In this document: piece by piece, positions 33,501 to 42,529 of the stretch | Layout of the letters: each line of letters opens with the position of its first letter | Position numbering within the stretch: position 1 is the first letter of the stretch | From: Neolewinella aurantiaca | Lineage (GTDB): Bacteria > Bacteroidota > Bacteroidia > Chitinophagales > Saprospiraceae | DNA length: 64,000 nt | Direction: 5' to 3' | NCBI RefSeq assembly: GCF_008014675.1 | Contig: NZ_VOXD01000022.1 | Coordinates: 17,728 to 81,727, forward strand | Translations under genes and position numbers: made by a program | Notes under the pieces: model-generated | What the model saw: only the letters and a program-made list of their open reading frames with translations | Databases searched by the model: none | Told to the model about the DNA's origin: nothing

Positions 33501-35816
33501 CTGGTCTTCAACGCGGAAGTCGTAGTCGGTTACACCGGTGTTACCACAAACGTCAGAGTAAGTGTAACGGAGGATGTGAGTACCAGCTGGGATAGCAGAA
33601 GTAAGCTCAGGAGATCCACCAGGAACTACAGTGAAAGCGCCAATTGGAGCAGCAGTGAGGTCGCCGTTAGGGAAGATCTCAGCAGAGATAGTAACGTCAC
33701 CGTCACAGTTGTCAGTTACAGTTACATCGTCAAGACGGATGTAAGCAGCACAGATGTTACCAGCGTTAGTACCGTAAACGAGGGTACCGTCAGCGTCAGT
33801 CTGTACGTTAGGACCAACGAAAGTAGGAGCGGTGGTGTCACCAACTTTTACTACCTGAGTGAAAGTGCGAACGTCTCCTGGCTCACACCAGTCGATTACA
33901 GTGTAAGTACGAACAAACTTGTAAGTGTTCGGGCAGGTAACGATAGAAGGACCGTCTTCGAAAGTCACACCGATGTTACATACGGCAGAACCAGTAGACA
34001 GGTTGAAAGTACGATCGCCAACAGCGAGGAACGGGAAGTCCTGGGTGCGGGGAGCAGGGCGTACAGATGGGTCAGCGCCACAGCTTTCGTAGTAAACAAC
34101 ATCTTCGATGTTGTCACCGTCGAGGTCGTCAAGTGATGGACGCTCGAAAGTGATGGTGTAAGAAGCAGAAACTGAAGGATTGCCCTCGCCAGCAGCAGAA
34201 GGACAAACAGCGATTTCAGTTGCAACGAAAGTACGGGTGATGATTACGTCATCACATGCAGGATCGGCACCGTAAGCAACGGCGTCGCTTACACATACTT
34301 CGATCTCGTCAGAACAACCGTCAGTGAAGGTTGGTACAACAGGAGCGTTAGTAAGGGCGCGAAGGCGAGCGTTCAGTGCAGAAGCCATAGTACCGGGGAT
34401 AGTGGTACCAGTAGAAGCATTCACACGGTAGCAGCGGCTAACGCTTGTAGGAAGTGTAGAGAGGTTGTTGCCGTCGAGGTCAACACAAAGGAGGTTGATG
34501 TTAGCAGGAGTCTCAACTACAGCAGGAGCAGTTTTGTCTTCAGCGTTAACTGTACCCCAAGTGGTAACGAAACCAGTAACACCGAAAGCGCCTTGGTCAG
34601 CAGCAGTAGAGAAAGAGAAGTCAGTCAGGGAAACTTCAGTAACGATTCCGTCGTCCTCAGCGTCTTCAGTGAAGAGAAGGGTTACAACGTCACCGGCAGA
34701 AACTTCGAGTTCGTTGATTTTAGCACGGAAAGGAACGAGTCCATCATCACCGTTGATTGGGTCCTGGAAAGAGTTCTGGTAAACAAGAACACCTTCGAAA
34801 GTCACCTGGAAGAAGTCGATCAAATCACCAACTGCCTGACGGTTACCTTCAACAACGAAAGATGCGAAACCATTGTCGATGAAAGAAATGTCAACAGTAG
34901 AAGTACCTCCACCATCTACACCAGTAATGGTGTAAGCTTCAGCACTTGCAGATACGGTAGGACCGCCTTCAGTAACAGTGATGTTACCACCAGCTGGGTC
35001 GTAGTCGCCGGTGAAACCGAAGTTTACATCAGGACCGTTGTCGTTGTTAACAGTAACACGGTACTGGAAAGTACCACAACCGTCAACGATCGGGCCGTTG
35101 CTCGGGTTGCTGTCCATAACTACAACATCGAAAGCTGAAGCAGGAACGGAGAATCCGTTACCGTCAGCGTCGAAGTCACCAGTAAGAACCATTTCAGGAA
35201 TTACCAGACCTTCACAACCATCAGTAAGTGTAAGGTTGAGAGAGTTGATACCCGCGAGGTTTACTTCCTCTTCAGGAACAGTGATGGCAGATACGAAAGG
35301 AGAAACAACAATAGCAGATACGCCCATAGTACCGGAGTCACCGCCAGCAAGGTCGTAAATGTTCATTGTCCATGTACCGCCCATTTCCTCACCGCCGAAA
35401 GCAGCGTTAAGGAAACCACGCTCAGCAACGTAAGATGCGTTAGCGTAAGGAGTTGCAGCGTCCTGGATGTTGATGCCAGCAGCATCGTCAAAAACAACAT
35501 TCTCGAGGTTGTCCGAAAGGCTACCGTTACCAAAAGTAAGGGTGTGTACGGTACCAGCAGGAGAAGTGAGGTCGATGTAAAGGTCGCCTACCCAAGTGTG
35601 GACAAGATCAACTTCTACCTGGAAAACCACATCTTCATTGATGATGCCAGAAGCACCAACGTCAAAAGTAACTACGGTAGGGGTGAAAGGAGCTCCACCG
35701 GTGCCTACTGCAGGAATGGGATCGCCCACGCTGGAACCAGCGTAGGATTGTGCTGTTAGCGCAAAGCTGAAAAGGCAGCAGATGGCCAACATAAGCAATT
35801 GTCTTGCTTGCTTCAT
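30561..35816 (-). CDS. Giant T9SS-exported multidomain surface protein
   Basis: This encodes 1751 residues. Signal peptide 1-22 (...CLFSFALTAQ). A proprotein-convertase P-domain (about 45-172; VDLVHTWVGDLYIDLTSPAG, GGTWTMNIYDLAGGDSG) follows. A long series of HYR/Ig-like domains with regularly spaced Cys (VTDNCDGDVTISAE, VEDQTPPVAIC) occupies the middle. Near the C-terminus are a carboxypeptidase-regulatory-like fold (about 1368-1425), a dockerin-like pair of Asp/Asn loops (about 1430-1485; FIAADVNRDMELNVFDAIA) and a type A T9SS sorting domain (about 1668-1751; NTPNPVANVTTIAYTLATAG...). It is probably cell-surface attached or secreted, acting in adhesion or polymer binding. The P-domain plus dockerin-like combination suggests a scaffold; no catalytic domain is seen. 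Confidence 0.93.
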   Translation of the reverse strand: MKQARQLLMLAICCLFSFALTAQSYAGSSVGDPIPAVGTGGAPFTPTVVTFDVGASGIINEDVVFQVEVDLVHTWVGDLYIDLTSPAGTVHTLTFGNGSLSDNLENVVFDDAAGINIQDAATPYANASYVAERGFLNAAFGGEEMGGTWTMNIYDLAGGDSGTMGVSAIVVSPFVSAITVPEEEVNLAGINSLNLTLTDGCEGLVIPEMVLTGDFDADGNGFSVPASAFDVVVMDSNPSNGPIVDGCGTFQYRVTVNNDNGPDVNFGFTGDYDPAGGNITVTEGGPTVSASAEAYTITGVDGGGTSTVDISFIDNGFASFVVEGNRQAVGDLIDFFQVTFEGVLVYQNSFQDPINGDDGLVPFRAKINELEVSAGDVVTLLFTEDAEDDGIVTEVSLTDFSFSTAADQGAFGVTGFVTTWGTVNAEDKTAPAVVETPANINLLCVDLDGNNLSTLPTSVSRCYRVNASTGTTIPGTMASALNARLRALTNAPVVPTFTDGCSDEIEVCVSDAVAYGADPACDDVIITRTFVATEIAVCPSAAGEGNPSVSASYTITFERPSLDDLDGDNIEDVVYYESCGADPSVRPAPRTQDFPFLAVGDRTFNLSTGSAVCNIGVTFEDGPSIVTCPNTYKFVRTYTVIDWCEPGDVRTFTQVVKVGDTTAPTFVGPNVQTDADGTLVYGTNAGNICAAYIRLDDVTVTDNCDGDVTISAEIFPNGDLTAAPIGAFTVVPGGSPELTSAIPAGTHILRYTYSDVCGNTGVTDYDFRVEDQTPPVAICEDGLNISIAGGANNGFAVLTPENIDNGSYDDCSGVTLEIARVTATNLAIGGYGPQITLTCDDLGTVRVGLKVTDALGNMNFCWLDVLVEDKLAPTCVAPGNTTITCVEYNASLPNDITDASFAQLDALFGEAAGVDNCGTTITQTVSGTINSCGVGRITRRFTSTDDAGFTNTNICSQIIDVIGIHDYRITFPTDESGDCMEVPSYDAVVAEELACDLITTTVDVDTLRTQDAGEECFKLRLTYDVVNWCEYNSLGEPYVIRRDAPGAFDRTRNPRDIEEDLLYVNVTPGASTATINDDVAFYSLIGTDRIFNPAPSAQGDVALGDNGSGDINDDNTYGTNVYDSRGFFRYTQFIKIYDEVAPEITFTEPAECFAGSGEGCRTTVTLEFTATDECSDAVVSVELDANFTGAFVADNAAALGVSVSVANDGDGNYTVTATNVPVGDHAIRVRASDGCGNFDVQIIEFCVTADKSPTPICIQTLTVTLMDDGNGGGMAAIWASDFIASPIVDCFGNVVDKYSLYRSSEAGAAGFTPVVGVLGIDDIDCDDFDNGTVSVRVYAFDDNGSTPDYCEVIIEVQDNMGHCDGSTGNLSGLIATQNDEALEGVEVTLTGANGMDAMSMTNAGGDFEFNSLPLGGDYTIQPAFDRAFEASEVKSSDVVAMIGQILGTTSFENAYDFIAADVNRDMELNVFDAIATTQRILGLEDGFEGGNWVFVTVDTEVNVANPYGVAFPEVYNVNDLEGSLRNVSFVAIRLGDVRNGAGRTAQTLNVEDAQLEAGQVYSMELNGTELAAFQGTIELAAGLELVSADYTGEGAINLNNAAEGLIAVALRNNASLTLEVRATEAVTLSEQVSLTDAITVREGVAANGVSNGLELSFAGVSFEVANSLEQNTPNPVANVTTIAYTLATAGKATLNIQDVQGRTIMVRELEGVAGRNVTTVDVNELGGAAGILSYTLTAGDFSATKKMVVVR

Positions 35817-35817
35817 A

Positions 35818-35842
35818 AGATTACGATTTAAAAGATTAAACA
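35818..35842 (-). promoter_or_regulatory. Leader/promoter region shared with the other adhesin gene
   Basis: On the minus strand it reads TAATCTTTT, then AAATCGTAATCTTATG at the start. The same CTTT(T)AAATCrTAAT order precedes the 1877-aa adhesin. The TAnnnTTT part may be a -7 box, which would give a very short leader. Confidence 0.35.
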
Positions 35843-36085
35843 GGTCGCCTCCCGTAGAAGGACTTAAATTATGGTTACAGATCGCTAAAACACTAGGCTT
35901 AGCTAAACATTAGGTCACTTTTATCGCGTAAAGCTACTAAGAGAAATCGCTTTCACAAAGCCCAGGAAGAATTTTATGATTTTTTCCTTTCTGAGGAGCG
36001 AACACGGCTTTACCTAAAGTATTCAATTTCTTTGCGTTAGCGCACCAGGGCCGGCATTTCCAAACTTTGCTCATCCACACATTTT

Positions 36086-36103
36086 TGCACCTGCGCTCCC
36101 GCC
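36086..36103 (+). repeat. Dispersed repeat, copy 10, intergenic
   Basis: TGCACCTGCGCTCCCGCC. The first ten bases are exact. Preceded by TTTGCTCATCC...ATTTT, matching the tail. Confidence 0.75.
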
Positions 36104-36172
36104 TGATGATTGTTGGTGTCCGAATAGCCCTGATTGGTCACCACAGAACAGAGGTAAGCTTCTGTAAACAGG

Positions 36173-36208
36173 AACGGCCCGCCAGGAAATATTTCCCGGC
36201 GGGCCGTT
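36173..36208 (-). terminator. Strong hairpin downstream of the TPR gene
   Basis: AACGGCCCGCC (36173-36183) pairs with GGCGGGCCGTT (36198-36208). Inner AGGAAAT/ATTTCCC extends the stem. The T-run on the minus side is short. Confidence 0.75.
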
Positions 36209-36249
36209 TCATCGGCACACTGTAAAACAGAGACCTATATATATAAGGT

Positions 36250-37650
36250 CTAGAAACGCAGAGTAACGGTTTCGCCGATACCACAGCCTACCTTGATACG
36301 ATCACCCTCACTGTCTCCACGCTGGAACGCTTCAGACTTGATAGGCATAGAACTACGGTAGTTAGCAATCCGGCGGTTAGCGTCGCCGCTCACCTCGCTG
36401 TCCACACGCTTAGCCTGGTTGTACTTGTCGATCGCAGCGAGAACGGCAAGGCGCTGCTGGTAAGAATCACCACAGCTACTACCGAGGCGGGCGTAGATGT
36501 CACCAATCATGAGGTATGGCTTACCCCAGCCCGGATTGAGCTGAGCAGCTTTGTTTGCATTCTGGCGGGCAGCGCCATACTGGCGCAGTTTGCTGGACTG
36601 AACAGAAGCGATCTGGTAGTAGGCCTGAGCTTTCTTTTCGTCGCTGTCTGCGCTTTCGATAGCGTCCTCGTAACGCTTGATTGCTCCTGCGTAGTCGCCT
36701 TCGTCCATCAGGATGCTGGCGTCATACAGTGGATTCATCTGGCGGCGCTTTTCTTCCTGCTCCCCTTTGAGGGTTGCGTAGATTGCATCGTACTTGGCCT
36801 GAACGCGCTGTACGTCGGCATCAGTTTCCGGACAGCCCTGATCTTTGAGCTTGGAGAGGATGTATTTCACTACTTCGTAGTCCTCCTGGTTTTCCTCAAA
36901 TTTAGGGATGAGCGTTTCTTTGAAGTAAGCACAGTCGAAGATCTGATCGGCAAACTCAAGAACGCTGGCGTCCAGGTTCGCTTTTCCTGCTTCCCAGTAC
37001 TGAGCGTAGGCATCACCTTTGTCGATGTTCACATCCGCGATTTTGGTTGCCATATCGTAGAGCTTGCGGACACGCTTATTGTCGATCTTCTCCGTTTTGA
37101 AGTAGTAATTGAGCTGCTGACCCAGTGGCGCAAGGACGATGTACTCAGTATCGTTACCGCCAGCCTCCATAGCTTCCTCAAAGAGGTCGATTCCTTCCAT
37201 ACTGTAGCCCTGCAGGTAGAACATATCATATGCCTTGCGTCCTAGTAAGAAAGCCTTGTTGTTAGGGTAGCACTCGAGCTCTTCGTCGTAGAAGGAAATA
37301 ACGCGGTCGTTGTATTCCTTCTTCTTGGCGTCATCCGTTGCATTCTTGGCCATAGCGCGGTAGAATTCGCGACCGTCGATGTAATGGAAAGGACGCTGAC
37401 CGTCAGCTGCCGGCGCAATACCGTATGCCGTTTGCCAGTCTTTGAAGGCAGCATTGAACTCCTCCTCGCTGAGGGTGGTAAAATCTTGAGCGTCTTTAAC
37501 GAAATTACGGTAAGACACGTGAGCGTTTTCCGCCGTTTCCTTGTCAGGCGAATCGTTCCAGGTAGCACACTGAGCGTTGAGGCTCATGCTTGCACTGACC
37601 ACAAGAAGCAGAGCGAAGGCCCGGCTGGCGAAGCGAATGAAAGTATTCAT
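36250..37650 (-). CDS. Secreted TPR-containing protein
   Basis: This encodes 466 residues from ATG 37650 (MNTFIRFASRAFALLLVVSA); this start gives a proper signal peptide (to about residue 26, SLNAQ), so the 46 extra upstream codons are not used. The C-terminal half has TPR units (ASILMDEGDYAGAIKRYEDA, KAQAYYQIASVQSSKLRQYG) and ends with a short beta-rich segment VGCGIGETVTLRF. It directly follows the outer-membrane protein gene (10 bp gap), a common pairing in Bacteroidota after coaX. A periplasmic scaffold is likely. Confidence 0.87.
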   Translation of the reverse strand: MNTFIRFASRAFALLLVVSASMSLNAQCATWNDSPDKETAENAHVSYRNFVKDAQDFTTLSEEEFNAAFKDWQTAYGIAPAADGQRPFHYIDGREFYRAMAKNATDDAKKKEYNDRVISFYDEELECYPNNKAFLLGRKAYDMFYLQGYSMEGIDLFEEAMEAGGNDTEYIVLAPLGQQLNYYFKTEKIDNKRVRKLYDMATKIADVNIDKGDAYAQYWEAGKANLDASVLEFADQIFDCAYFKETLIPKFEENQEDYEVVKYILSKLKDQGCPETDADVQRVQAKYDAIYATLKGEQEEKRRQMNPLYDASILMDEGDYAGAIKRYEDAIESADSDEKKAQAYYQIASVQSSKLRQYGAARQNANKAAQLNPGWGKPYLMIGDIYARLGSSCGDSYQQRLAVLAAIDKYNQAKRVDSEVSGDANRRIANYRSSMPIKSEAFQRGDSEGDRIKVGCGIGETVTLRF

Positions 37651-37660
37651 GTTGGTTTTT

Positions 37661-39040
37661 TTAGTTGAGTTTGCGTTTGAAGAACCAGGAGTTATCGTTA
37701 AGAGAGAAACCCAGTGTAAATTGTATGTAGTTTTCGTCCAAAATATCAGGAACGCCAAATTTACCAATTTCCAACGCAAGATCCACAAACGAGATTTGCT
37801 GACGTGGAAGACGGAAAGGCAGTCCTAAACCGATTGTAGCAGCATTCCGGCGTGCTTGCACACCATCTACAGACCGGCCGTCCTCTTCGAGCCGAAGCCC
37901 GGCGCGGTACCTGATCCGTTGTGTAAATTTGTTGTAGGAGTTGGCATTCGGTATATACTGGATGCCAAAAGCAAAACGATTGGCGTCCAACAATGTCTCC
38001 GGCGAAGAAGTATTAAGGTATTCGCTGTTAGAAGTACTACCGTATTCTACTCCGACATAAATCTTGTTGATCTTCTCGTAGGCCAGACCTACGGTGTAAG
38101 ACGTTGGCAGTTTCAGTGTTCCTTCCTGGCTCGTTGCGGAGTTCAGCGTATCCTGTACCGCCAACTGTCCGGTGGGACTAAAGCGACGGAACAACAAACT
38201 TGCGTCAGTGCGTATCTCATTACCGATGCTTCCGTTAACACCAATAATGATTCGTTTACCATTGGGCCGCATCTCACCGTTCTTATCCAGGTCTTTGAAG
38301 TTGTATGCATACTGCAGACCGTAACCGAGGCTGAATCCTTTTATAGCTACATCCTCAACAAACTCACTGGCGAGCGCTTCCTCAATATCATTGAAGGTGA
38401 CAACGCGACTGTTGGTTATTTTGCCGAAATTGTAGTTCACGTTCAGTCCGCCCGACAGGTATTTGTAACGAAGTGCCGTAGACCAGGAGAAACGATAAGT
38501 ACCTCCCGTACCTTTCAGTGTATTGGAAGTTTCTCCGAAATCAGGATCGTCGTCATCAATCTGGAGGTCGTACCCCACGTCAGAAGTCGGGATAAGCGAG
38601 AACGCCATACCACCATTCCAGATGTTTTGCTGCCGTGCAAGGTTGAGGCTGATGGGGTTCCGCAACGGGAAACCGAGTGAGATATAGCGCAGGTTACCCT
38701 GCCAGGTATTCACCGATGAGTTCCGATCAGAAAGATTTGCAGAGCGGCCGTACCCTCCTACCTCAAAGCTGGTTGATTGCAAACTGGCAAGGGTGGCGGG
38801 GTTCTGAATGTTGAGGTGAAAAGCATCCTGATATGTACTCATAAGACCTCCCATTCCTGCCTGAGCAGCATAGAACTGGTCCACGGGGTTACCCAATCCG
38901 AATCGGCTTAGCGGGCTGTTCAGCTTGGGTCGAATATCGGAAGCGTTCGACACCTGGCTTTGAGCCACATTGCTAAAGCCTCCACACAAGAGCAGAAGCA
39001 GCAACGGGAGCAGACTTGATTTACGATTGGTGTTGAACAT
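37661..39040 (-). CDS. Outer-membrane beta-barrel protein (FadL/PorV-like look)
   Basis: This encodes 459 residues from ATG 39040 (MFNTNRKSSLLPLLLLLLCG); the signal peptide ends near residue 29 (NVAQSQ). The region SPLSRFGLGNPVDQFYAAQA, GMGGLMSTYQDAFHLNIQNPATL is the N-terminal signature of Bacteroidota FadL/PorV-like outer-membrane proteins, followed by about 14 alternating beta strands ending FKRKLN. The chosen start lies inside the 3' end of coaX (20-bp overlap), pointing to translational coupling. Transport or assembly role unknown. Confidence 0.85.
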   Translation of the reverse strand: MFNTNRKSSLLPLLLLLLCGGFSNVAQSQVSNASDIRPKLNSPLSRFGLGNPVDQFYAAQAGMGGLMSTYQDAFHLNIQNPATLASLQSTSFEVGGYGRSANLSDRNSSVNTWQGNLRYISLGFPLRNPISLNLARQQNIWNGGMAFSLIPTSDVGYDLQIDDDDPDFGETSNTLKGTGGTYRFSWSTALRYKYLSGGLNVNYNFGKITNSRVVTFNDIEEALASEFVEDVAIKGFSLGYGLQYAYNFKDLDKNGEMRPNGKRIIIGVNGSIGNEIRTDASLLFRRFSPTGQLAVQDTLNSATSQEGTLKLPTSYTVGLAYEKINKIYVGVEYGSTSNSEYLNTSSPETLLDANRFAFGIQYIPNANSYNKFTQRIRYRAGLRLEEDGRSVDGVQARRNAATIGLGLPFRLPRQQISFVDLALEIGKFGVPDILDENYIQFTLGFSLNDNSWFFKRKLN

Positions 39041-39815
39041 AATATGACAGTATTTGATTAAGCCCGTGCAGGACCAGATTGGGGTAAATAACATTAGGAA
39101 TGCTAAGCAAGCCAGCCAACAGCGCCGCATCTCCTCCAGTCAGGATCAACTCCAGATCGGGGAAAGTTTCGCGTAGTCTGAGGAAAAGACCTTCTATCTC
39201 GTAAGCTGCACCGAACTGTCCTCCGTGAAGGAGTGCCTTTTCGGTAGAACGGCCCACTTCGCCGGAGAGGCTTCCCGGCTCAACGAGAGGCAGTCTCGCG
39301 GTGAAATCATGCATCGATCTCAGCCGCATCCGAACTCCCGGGCTTATGTTTCCTCCGTAGTACACGGCATCGCCATCAATCAGATCGAGGGTAATACAGG
39401 TACCGGCGTCGACGATAAGCCGGGCGGGCAGATGTTCAGCAGGCGCGGCCGCAGGTGCAGAGGAAGTTGGAAGCGAAAGGCTTCCTGCCACCGCTGCGAT
39501 ACGGTCCTGACCCAACGTTGCCGGCGTCTCGTATAACGAGGTGAACGGCAGCGGCAGCTCAGGTTTCAGGGCCAGTGTAAACCGACCCGCCTGATTCCAT
39601 TTATCCATCCACTTAGCAGGTGGCACGTTTGCCACCGTGGAATAGATGATGTTTTTAACCCCAAGGTTGGTTACCATCCGGTCCGCTACTTCCCATTCCT
39701 GGTCCGTAAAGCGGGTAACCGGCCCGGTCAGAAACCCATCGAGGAACACTCCGGCCTTGACCGAAGTATTTCCAATATCAATGGCTAGCTGATGATCCGA
39801 TGTGGTGCCCATCAT
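39021..39815 (-). CDS. coaX: Type III pantothenate kinase
   Basis: This encodes 264 residues and phosphorylates pantothenate, the first step of coenzyme A synthesis. ASKHA-fold motifs: AIDIGNTSVKAGVF (11-24), the DRIAAVAG block (104-111), VDAGTCITLDLID (135-147) and a C-terminal LTGGDAALLAG. Between AAVAGSLSLPTS and ARLIVDAGTC sits an extra Ala/Pro stretch APAAAPA (120-126), encoded exactly by a perfect dispersed-repeat copy, where family members usually pass directly into the strand. Overlaps the next gene by 20 bp. Confidence 0.95.
   Translation of the reverse strand: MMGTTSDHQLAIDIGNTSVKAGVFLDGFLTGPVTRFTDQEWEVADRMVTNLGVKNIIYSTVANVPPAKWMDKWNQAGRFTLALKPELPLPFTSLYETPATLGQDRIAAVAGSLSLPTSSAPAAAPAEHLPARLIVDAGTCITLDLIDGDAVYYGGNISPGVRMRLRSMHDFTARLPLVEPGSLSGEVGRSTEKALLHGGQFGAAYEIEGLFLRLRETFPDLELILTGGDAALLAGLLSIPNVIYPNLVLHGLNQILSYYVQHQS
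39442..39459 (-). repeat. Dispersed repeat, copy 11, in frame in coaX
   Basis: Perfect consensus GGCGCGGCCGCAGGTGCA. Sense to coaX; codes APAAAPA in a surface loop. Confidence 0.93.
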
Positions 39816-39843
39816 TGGTAAAGTCGCCCATAAGACGCACGAC

Positions 39844-39890
39844 GGGGTGGTCGCGGTTCTTAAGCAGGCGTTAAAAATTTGGTTTAATGC
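39844..39890 (-). repeat. Degraded repeat copy between purH and coaX
   Basis: GGGGTGGTCGCGG, then GCAGGCGTTAAAAATTTGG and TTTAATGC. The tail is well conserved (compare copy 8) but the core is broken. The purH stop codon lies inside the tail. Confidence 0.4.
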
Positions 39891-41410
39891 TTAAAATGAC
39901 GAATTCCCGTCGTCACCATGGCCATGCCTCTTGCATTGCATGCGGCGATGGAATCTTTGTCCCGAATAGAACCTCCCGGCTGTACGACCGCGGTAATACC
40001 CGCATCATGGGCGATTTCGACACAATCGCTGAATGGGAAAAAGGCGTCAGATGCCATCACGGCACCTTTCGTACTGAAACCAAAGGTTTCAGCTTTCTGA
40101 ATCGCCTGTTTCAGCGCGTCTACCCTACTCGTCTGACCGCAGCCCATCGAAATCATCTGGTTATCTTTAACCAAAGCGATGGTATTGGACTTAAGGTGCT
40201 TGGCGCACTTATTGGCAAAGACGAGATCGGTCACCTCTTCCGTTGTTGGCTCGCGGTCCGTCACAACTGTGAAATCGGCAGCGCCCTCGGTCTTGAGATC
40301 CGTATCCTGTACGACTACGCCGTTGAGCAGAGTTTTGAAACTCTTCGTCTGCTGATCAAGGTGATGGAACTGAAGCAAGATGCGCTTGCTCTTTTTGCTG
40401 AGCAACTCACGGGCAGAATCGGTAAAGTCCGGAGCGATCAACACTTCGTAAAAGAGTTTATCGATTTCCTGGGCAGTTCCCAGTTCAACGGATTTATTGG
40501 TAATCAGGATCCCACCAAAGGCCGAGACGTTATCGGACGAAAGTGCTGTTTGCCAAGCCTCCAGTTGGGTGGGCCGCACAGCAACGCCGCAGGCGTTGGT
40601 ATGCTTTAAAATAATGAATGCGGGGTCCCCACTCTGGAATTCCCGCATCATCCCTACAGCCGCGTCGATGTCAACGAGGTTATTGTAGCTTACGTCCTTA
40701 CCATTCAGCTTGGTGAACATTCCGTCCATCCGGCCGAAGAAGGTGGCCTCCTGGTGAGGGTTTTCACCGTAACGCAATGGCGTTGCGTTCATTTGGCTGA
40801 TCTTCAGGGCAGGCAGGCCTCCATCCTCGTTGAAGTAGTTGAAAATAGCCGTGTCGTAGTGGCTGCTCGTTGCGAAAGCACGACGTGCCAACTGCCGGCG
40901 ATCAGTCAACTCGGTAACACCTCCCTTTTCGTCCAGAATGTGCTGAAGAGTTGCGTAATCTTCCCGGCTGGGAACAATCACTACGTCTTTGTAATTTTTC
41001 GCTGCAGCACGAATCAGGGCAATTCCTCCAATATCGATTTTCTCGATAATGAGTTCCTCTTCCTCTGTATTCGCAACCGTCTCCTCGAAGGGGTACAGGT
41101 CAACGATAATCAGGTCAATTTCGGGAATATCGTATTTAGCCAGCTGGCTAAGATGGTCCTCCTCACGGCGGGCCAGGATGCCACCGTGTACCTTGGGGTG
41201 AAGGGTTTTTACCCGGCCGTCCAGAATGGATGGGTATCCGGTCAGGTCTTCTACTGGTACGACTTTGATGCCCCGGTCACGGATAAAAGTTTCCGTTCCA
41301 CCGGTGCTGTAAATAGTCACTCCCAGATTATTCAAAGTATCCACGATCGGGCCAAGGCCGTCCTTATGGTATACGGAGATCAGTGCTGATTTAATTTTCC
41401 TCTCGGTCAT
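39884..41410 (-). CDS. purH: Bifunctional AICAR formyltransferase/IMP cyclohydrolase
   Basis: This encodes 508 residues from ATG 41410 ([20 protein letters not shown]). It catalyses the last two steps of purine synthesis to IMP. The N-terminal MGS-like cyclohydrolase domain (about 1-190; [34 protein letters not shown]) and the C-terminal transformylase ([56 protein letters not shown]) are complete. The length is close to that of the usual enzyme. Monocistronic in appearance. Confidence 0.97.
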   Translation of the reverse strand: MTERKIKSALISVYHKDGLGPIVDTLNNLGVTIYSTGGTETFIRDRGIKVVPVEDLTGYPSILDGRVKTLHPKVHGGILARREEDHLSQLAKYDIPEIDLIIVDLYPFEETVANTEEEELIIEKIDIGGIALIRAAAKNYKDVVIVPSREDYATLQHILDEKGGVTELTDRRQLARRAFATSSHYDTAIFNYFNEDGGLPALKISQMNATPLRYGENPHQEATFFGRMDGMFTKLNGKDVSYNNLVDIDAAVGMMREFQSGDPAFIILKHTNACGVAVRPTQLEAWQTALSSDNVSAFGGILITNKSVELGTAQEIDKLFYEVLIAPDFTDSARELLSKKSKRILLQFHHLDQQTKSFKTLLNGVVVQDTDLKTEGAADFTVVTDREPTTEEVTDLVFANKCAKHLKSNTIALVKDNQMISMGCGQTSRVDALKQAIQKAETFGFSTKGAVMASDAFFPFSDCVEIAHDAGITAVVQPGGSIRDKDSIAACNARGMAMVTTGIRHFKH

Positions 41411-41525
41411 GTAGCCTTGCGGTTTTGAAGGCGCAAAGTTAGTCAAATAGTCACGTAGTCTGGCAGCGAAATAACAGGACTCCTTTACAGAGGCGAATCA
41501 AGGGTGTTTTCAGCCCGTATTTCCA

Positions 41526-42428
41526 TCAGGAAACACCGAGTACCCAGCCCTCATGACGAAGTACTTTCTTACGTTTTTTCTTGCTCAGGTCCTGAGGTCC
41601 GGCAAGCCATGACTCCAGGCTATCCGTTTTCTGTTCATCCTGTAACCATTGAACATAAGCCCTCACCTGCGCACGGTCAGGAATTGTATGTTTCCCCTTT
41701 AGCGGAATCATACTGGGGTACACTTCTGCATGCACAACACAGGCACCCTTAGGCATCGCTTTCCCGAAGCGGGTCTGGAAGGGCCAGATGACGCTTTTCG
41801 ACTTCAGGGACTTATTTTTGAAGGCCAGCCGGTAAAGCCGGGGTATTCCCAGAAGGGCCTGACTACCAACGCTTCCGGCGTAAGCCAATTTCCACCCTGG
41901 CTGCATCTTCGGAACCCGTTCTTCGACCAATCTGCGCTCTTCCAGTACGCTCCGCTTGTTCACAACAGGGTAACTGAAATCACGTTTAGCGCCCAAAAAA
42001 ATGCCACTCTGTCCGGTAGGAACACCCCAAAAGGGTCCGCTGCCCAGGCTAATGCGCCTGTTTAATTCAGCACCCACCGCGAACCGGTTATTATCATTAT
42101 CAGATTTGTCGATTATTAATTTCTCCAGTAATTTCCAGATGCCCTTCCACGGGCGTTTTTTACTAATGCGTAGCGCCGGCCCCAGGCCTTTAGGATATCC
42201 AAATACGAAATCCCACCCCACGAGTACGCGTTTCTTGTTTTTGACAAGTCTGACGAGCTTTTTCTCGATATAATCAACAGCAGCATCCCTGGTCCTGAAG
42301 TACCGTGACGTGACCCTTCCCTGGTTCTTTCCTTCTCCTACCCAGATGGCATCTTTGGTAGGCTTAACGGGGCTCGGTTTTGCACGAGAACTCCAATCAA
42401 CAATAATAAAATAATCAAATGGTTGCAA
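41526..42428 (-). CDS. Conserved hypothetical protein with RNase H-like start
   Basis: This encodes 300 residues. FDYFIIVDWSSRAKPSPVKP with DAIWVGEG, then KRVLVGWDFVFGYPKGL, DNDNNRFAVGAELNRRISLG, GPFWGVPTG, WKLAYAGSVGSQALLGIPRL, VIWPFQTRFG and HAEVYPSMI. Acidic residues at the first strand (VDWS) and in VGWDF suggest an RNase H/actin-like fold. Relatives I recall have been given vague cobalamin or molybdopterin labels with no evidence. The C-terminus is Lys-rich (LSKKKRKKVLRHEGWVLG). Function unknown. Confidence 0.75.
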   Translation of the reverse strand: MQPFDYFIIVDWSSRAKPSPVKPTKDAIWVGEGKNQGRVTSRYFRTRDAAVDYIEKKLVRLVKNKKRVLVGWDFVFGYPKGLGPALRISKKRPWKGIWKLLEKLIIDKSDNDNNRFAVGAELNRRISLGSGPFWGVPTGQSGIFLGAKRDFSYPVVNKRSVLEERRLVEERVPKMQPGWKLAYAGSVGSQALLGIPRLYRLAFKNKSLKSKSVIWPFQTRFGKAMPKGACVVHAEVYPSMIPLKGKHTIPDRAQVRAYVQWLQDEQKTDSLESWLAGPQDLSKKKRKKVLRHEGWVLGVS

Positions 42429-42529
42429 TTACTATTTCTTTGCTGCGAAAGTAGCCTGCATTAAGCCAATGTAAAGAAAAAGTAATGTTAAGTTTAAGTG
42501 TCTAAACACTCAGTCCGAATGATCCGGTG

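Larger units (their letters stand above)
35817..36172. other. Intergenic region upstream of the 1751-aa adhesin
   Basis: It contains the adhesin's AT-rich 5' leader (35817-35850), one dispersed repeat copy (36086-36103) and otherwise no frame or structure I can support. The terminator of the next gene begins at 36173. Confidence 0.5.

Noticed and set aside
30924-34136. Long plus-strand open frames (598 and 404 codons) opposite the 1751-aa adhesin
   Set aside because: They are antisense to a clear multidomain protein, have no domain, and are Val/Ser/Thr-rich in the way expected from reverse reading of its biased codons.
41661-41676. CACCTGCGCACGG-like near match to the dispersed repeat (also at 57432 and 61962)
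   Set aside because: Only 8-9 bases match, there is no core extension or tail, and the residues fit the surrounding protein families; likely chance.
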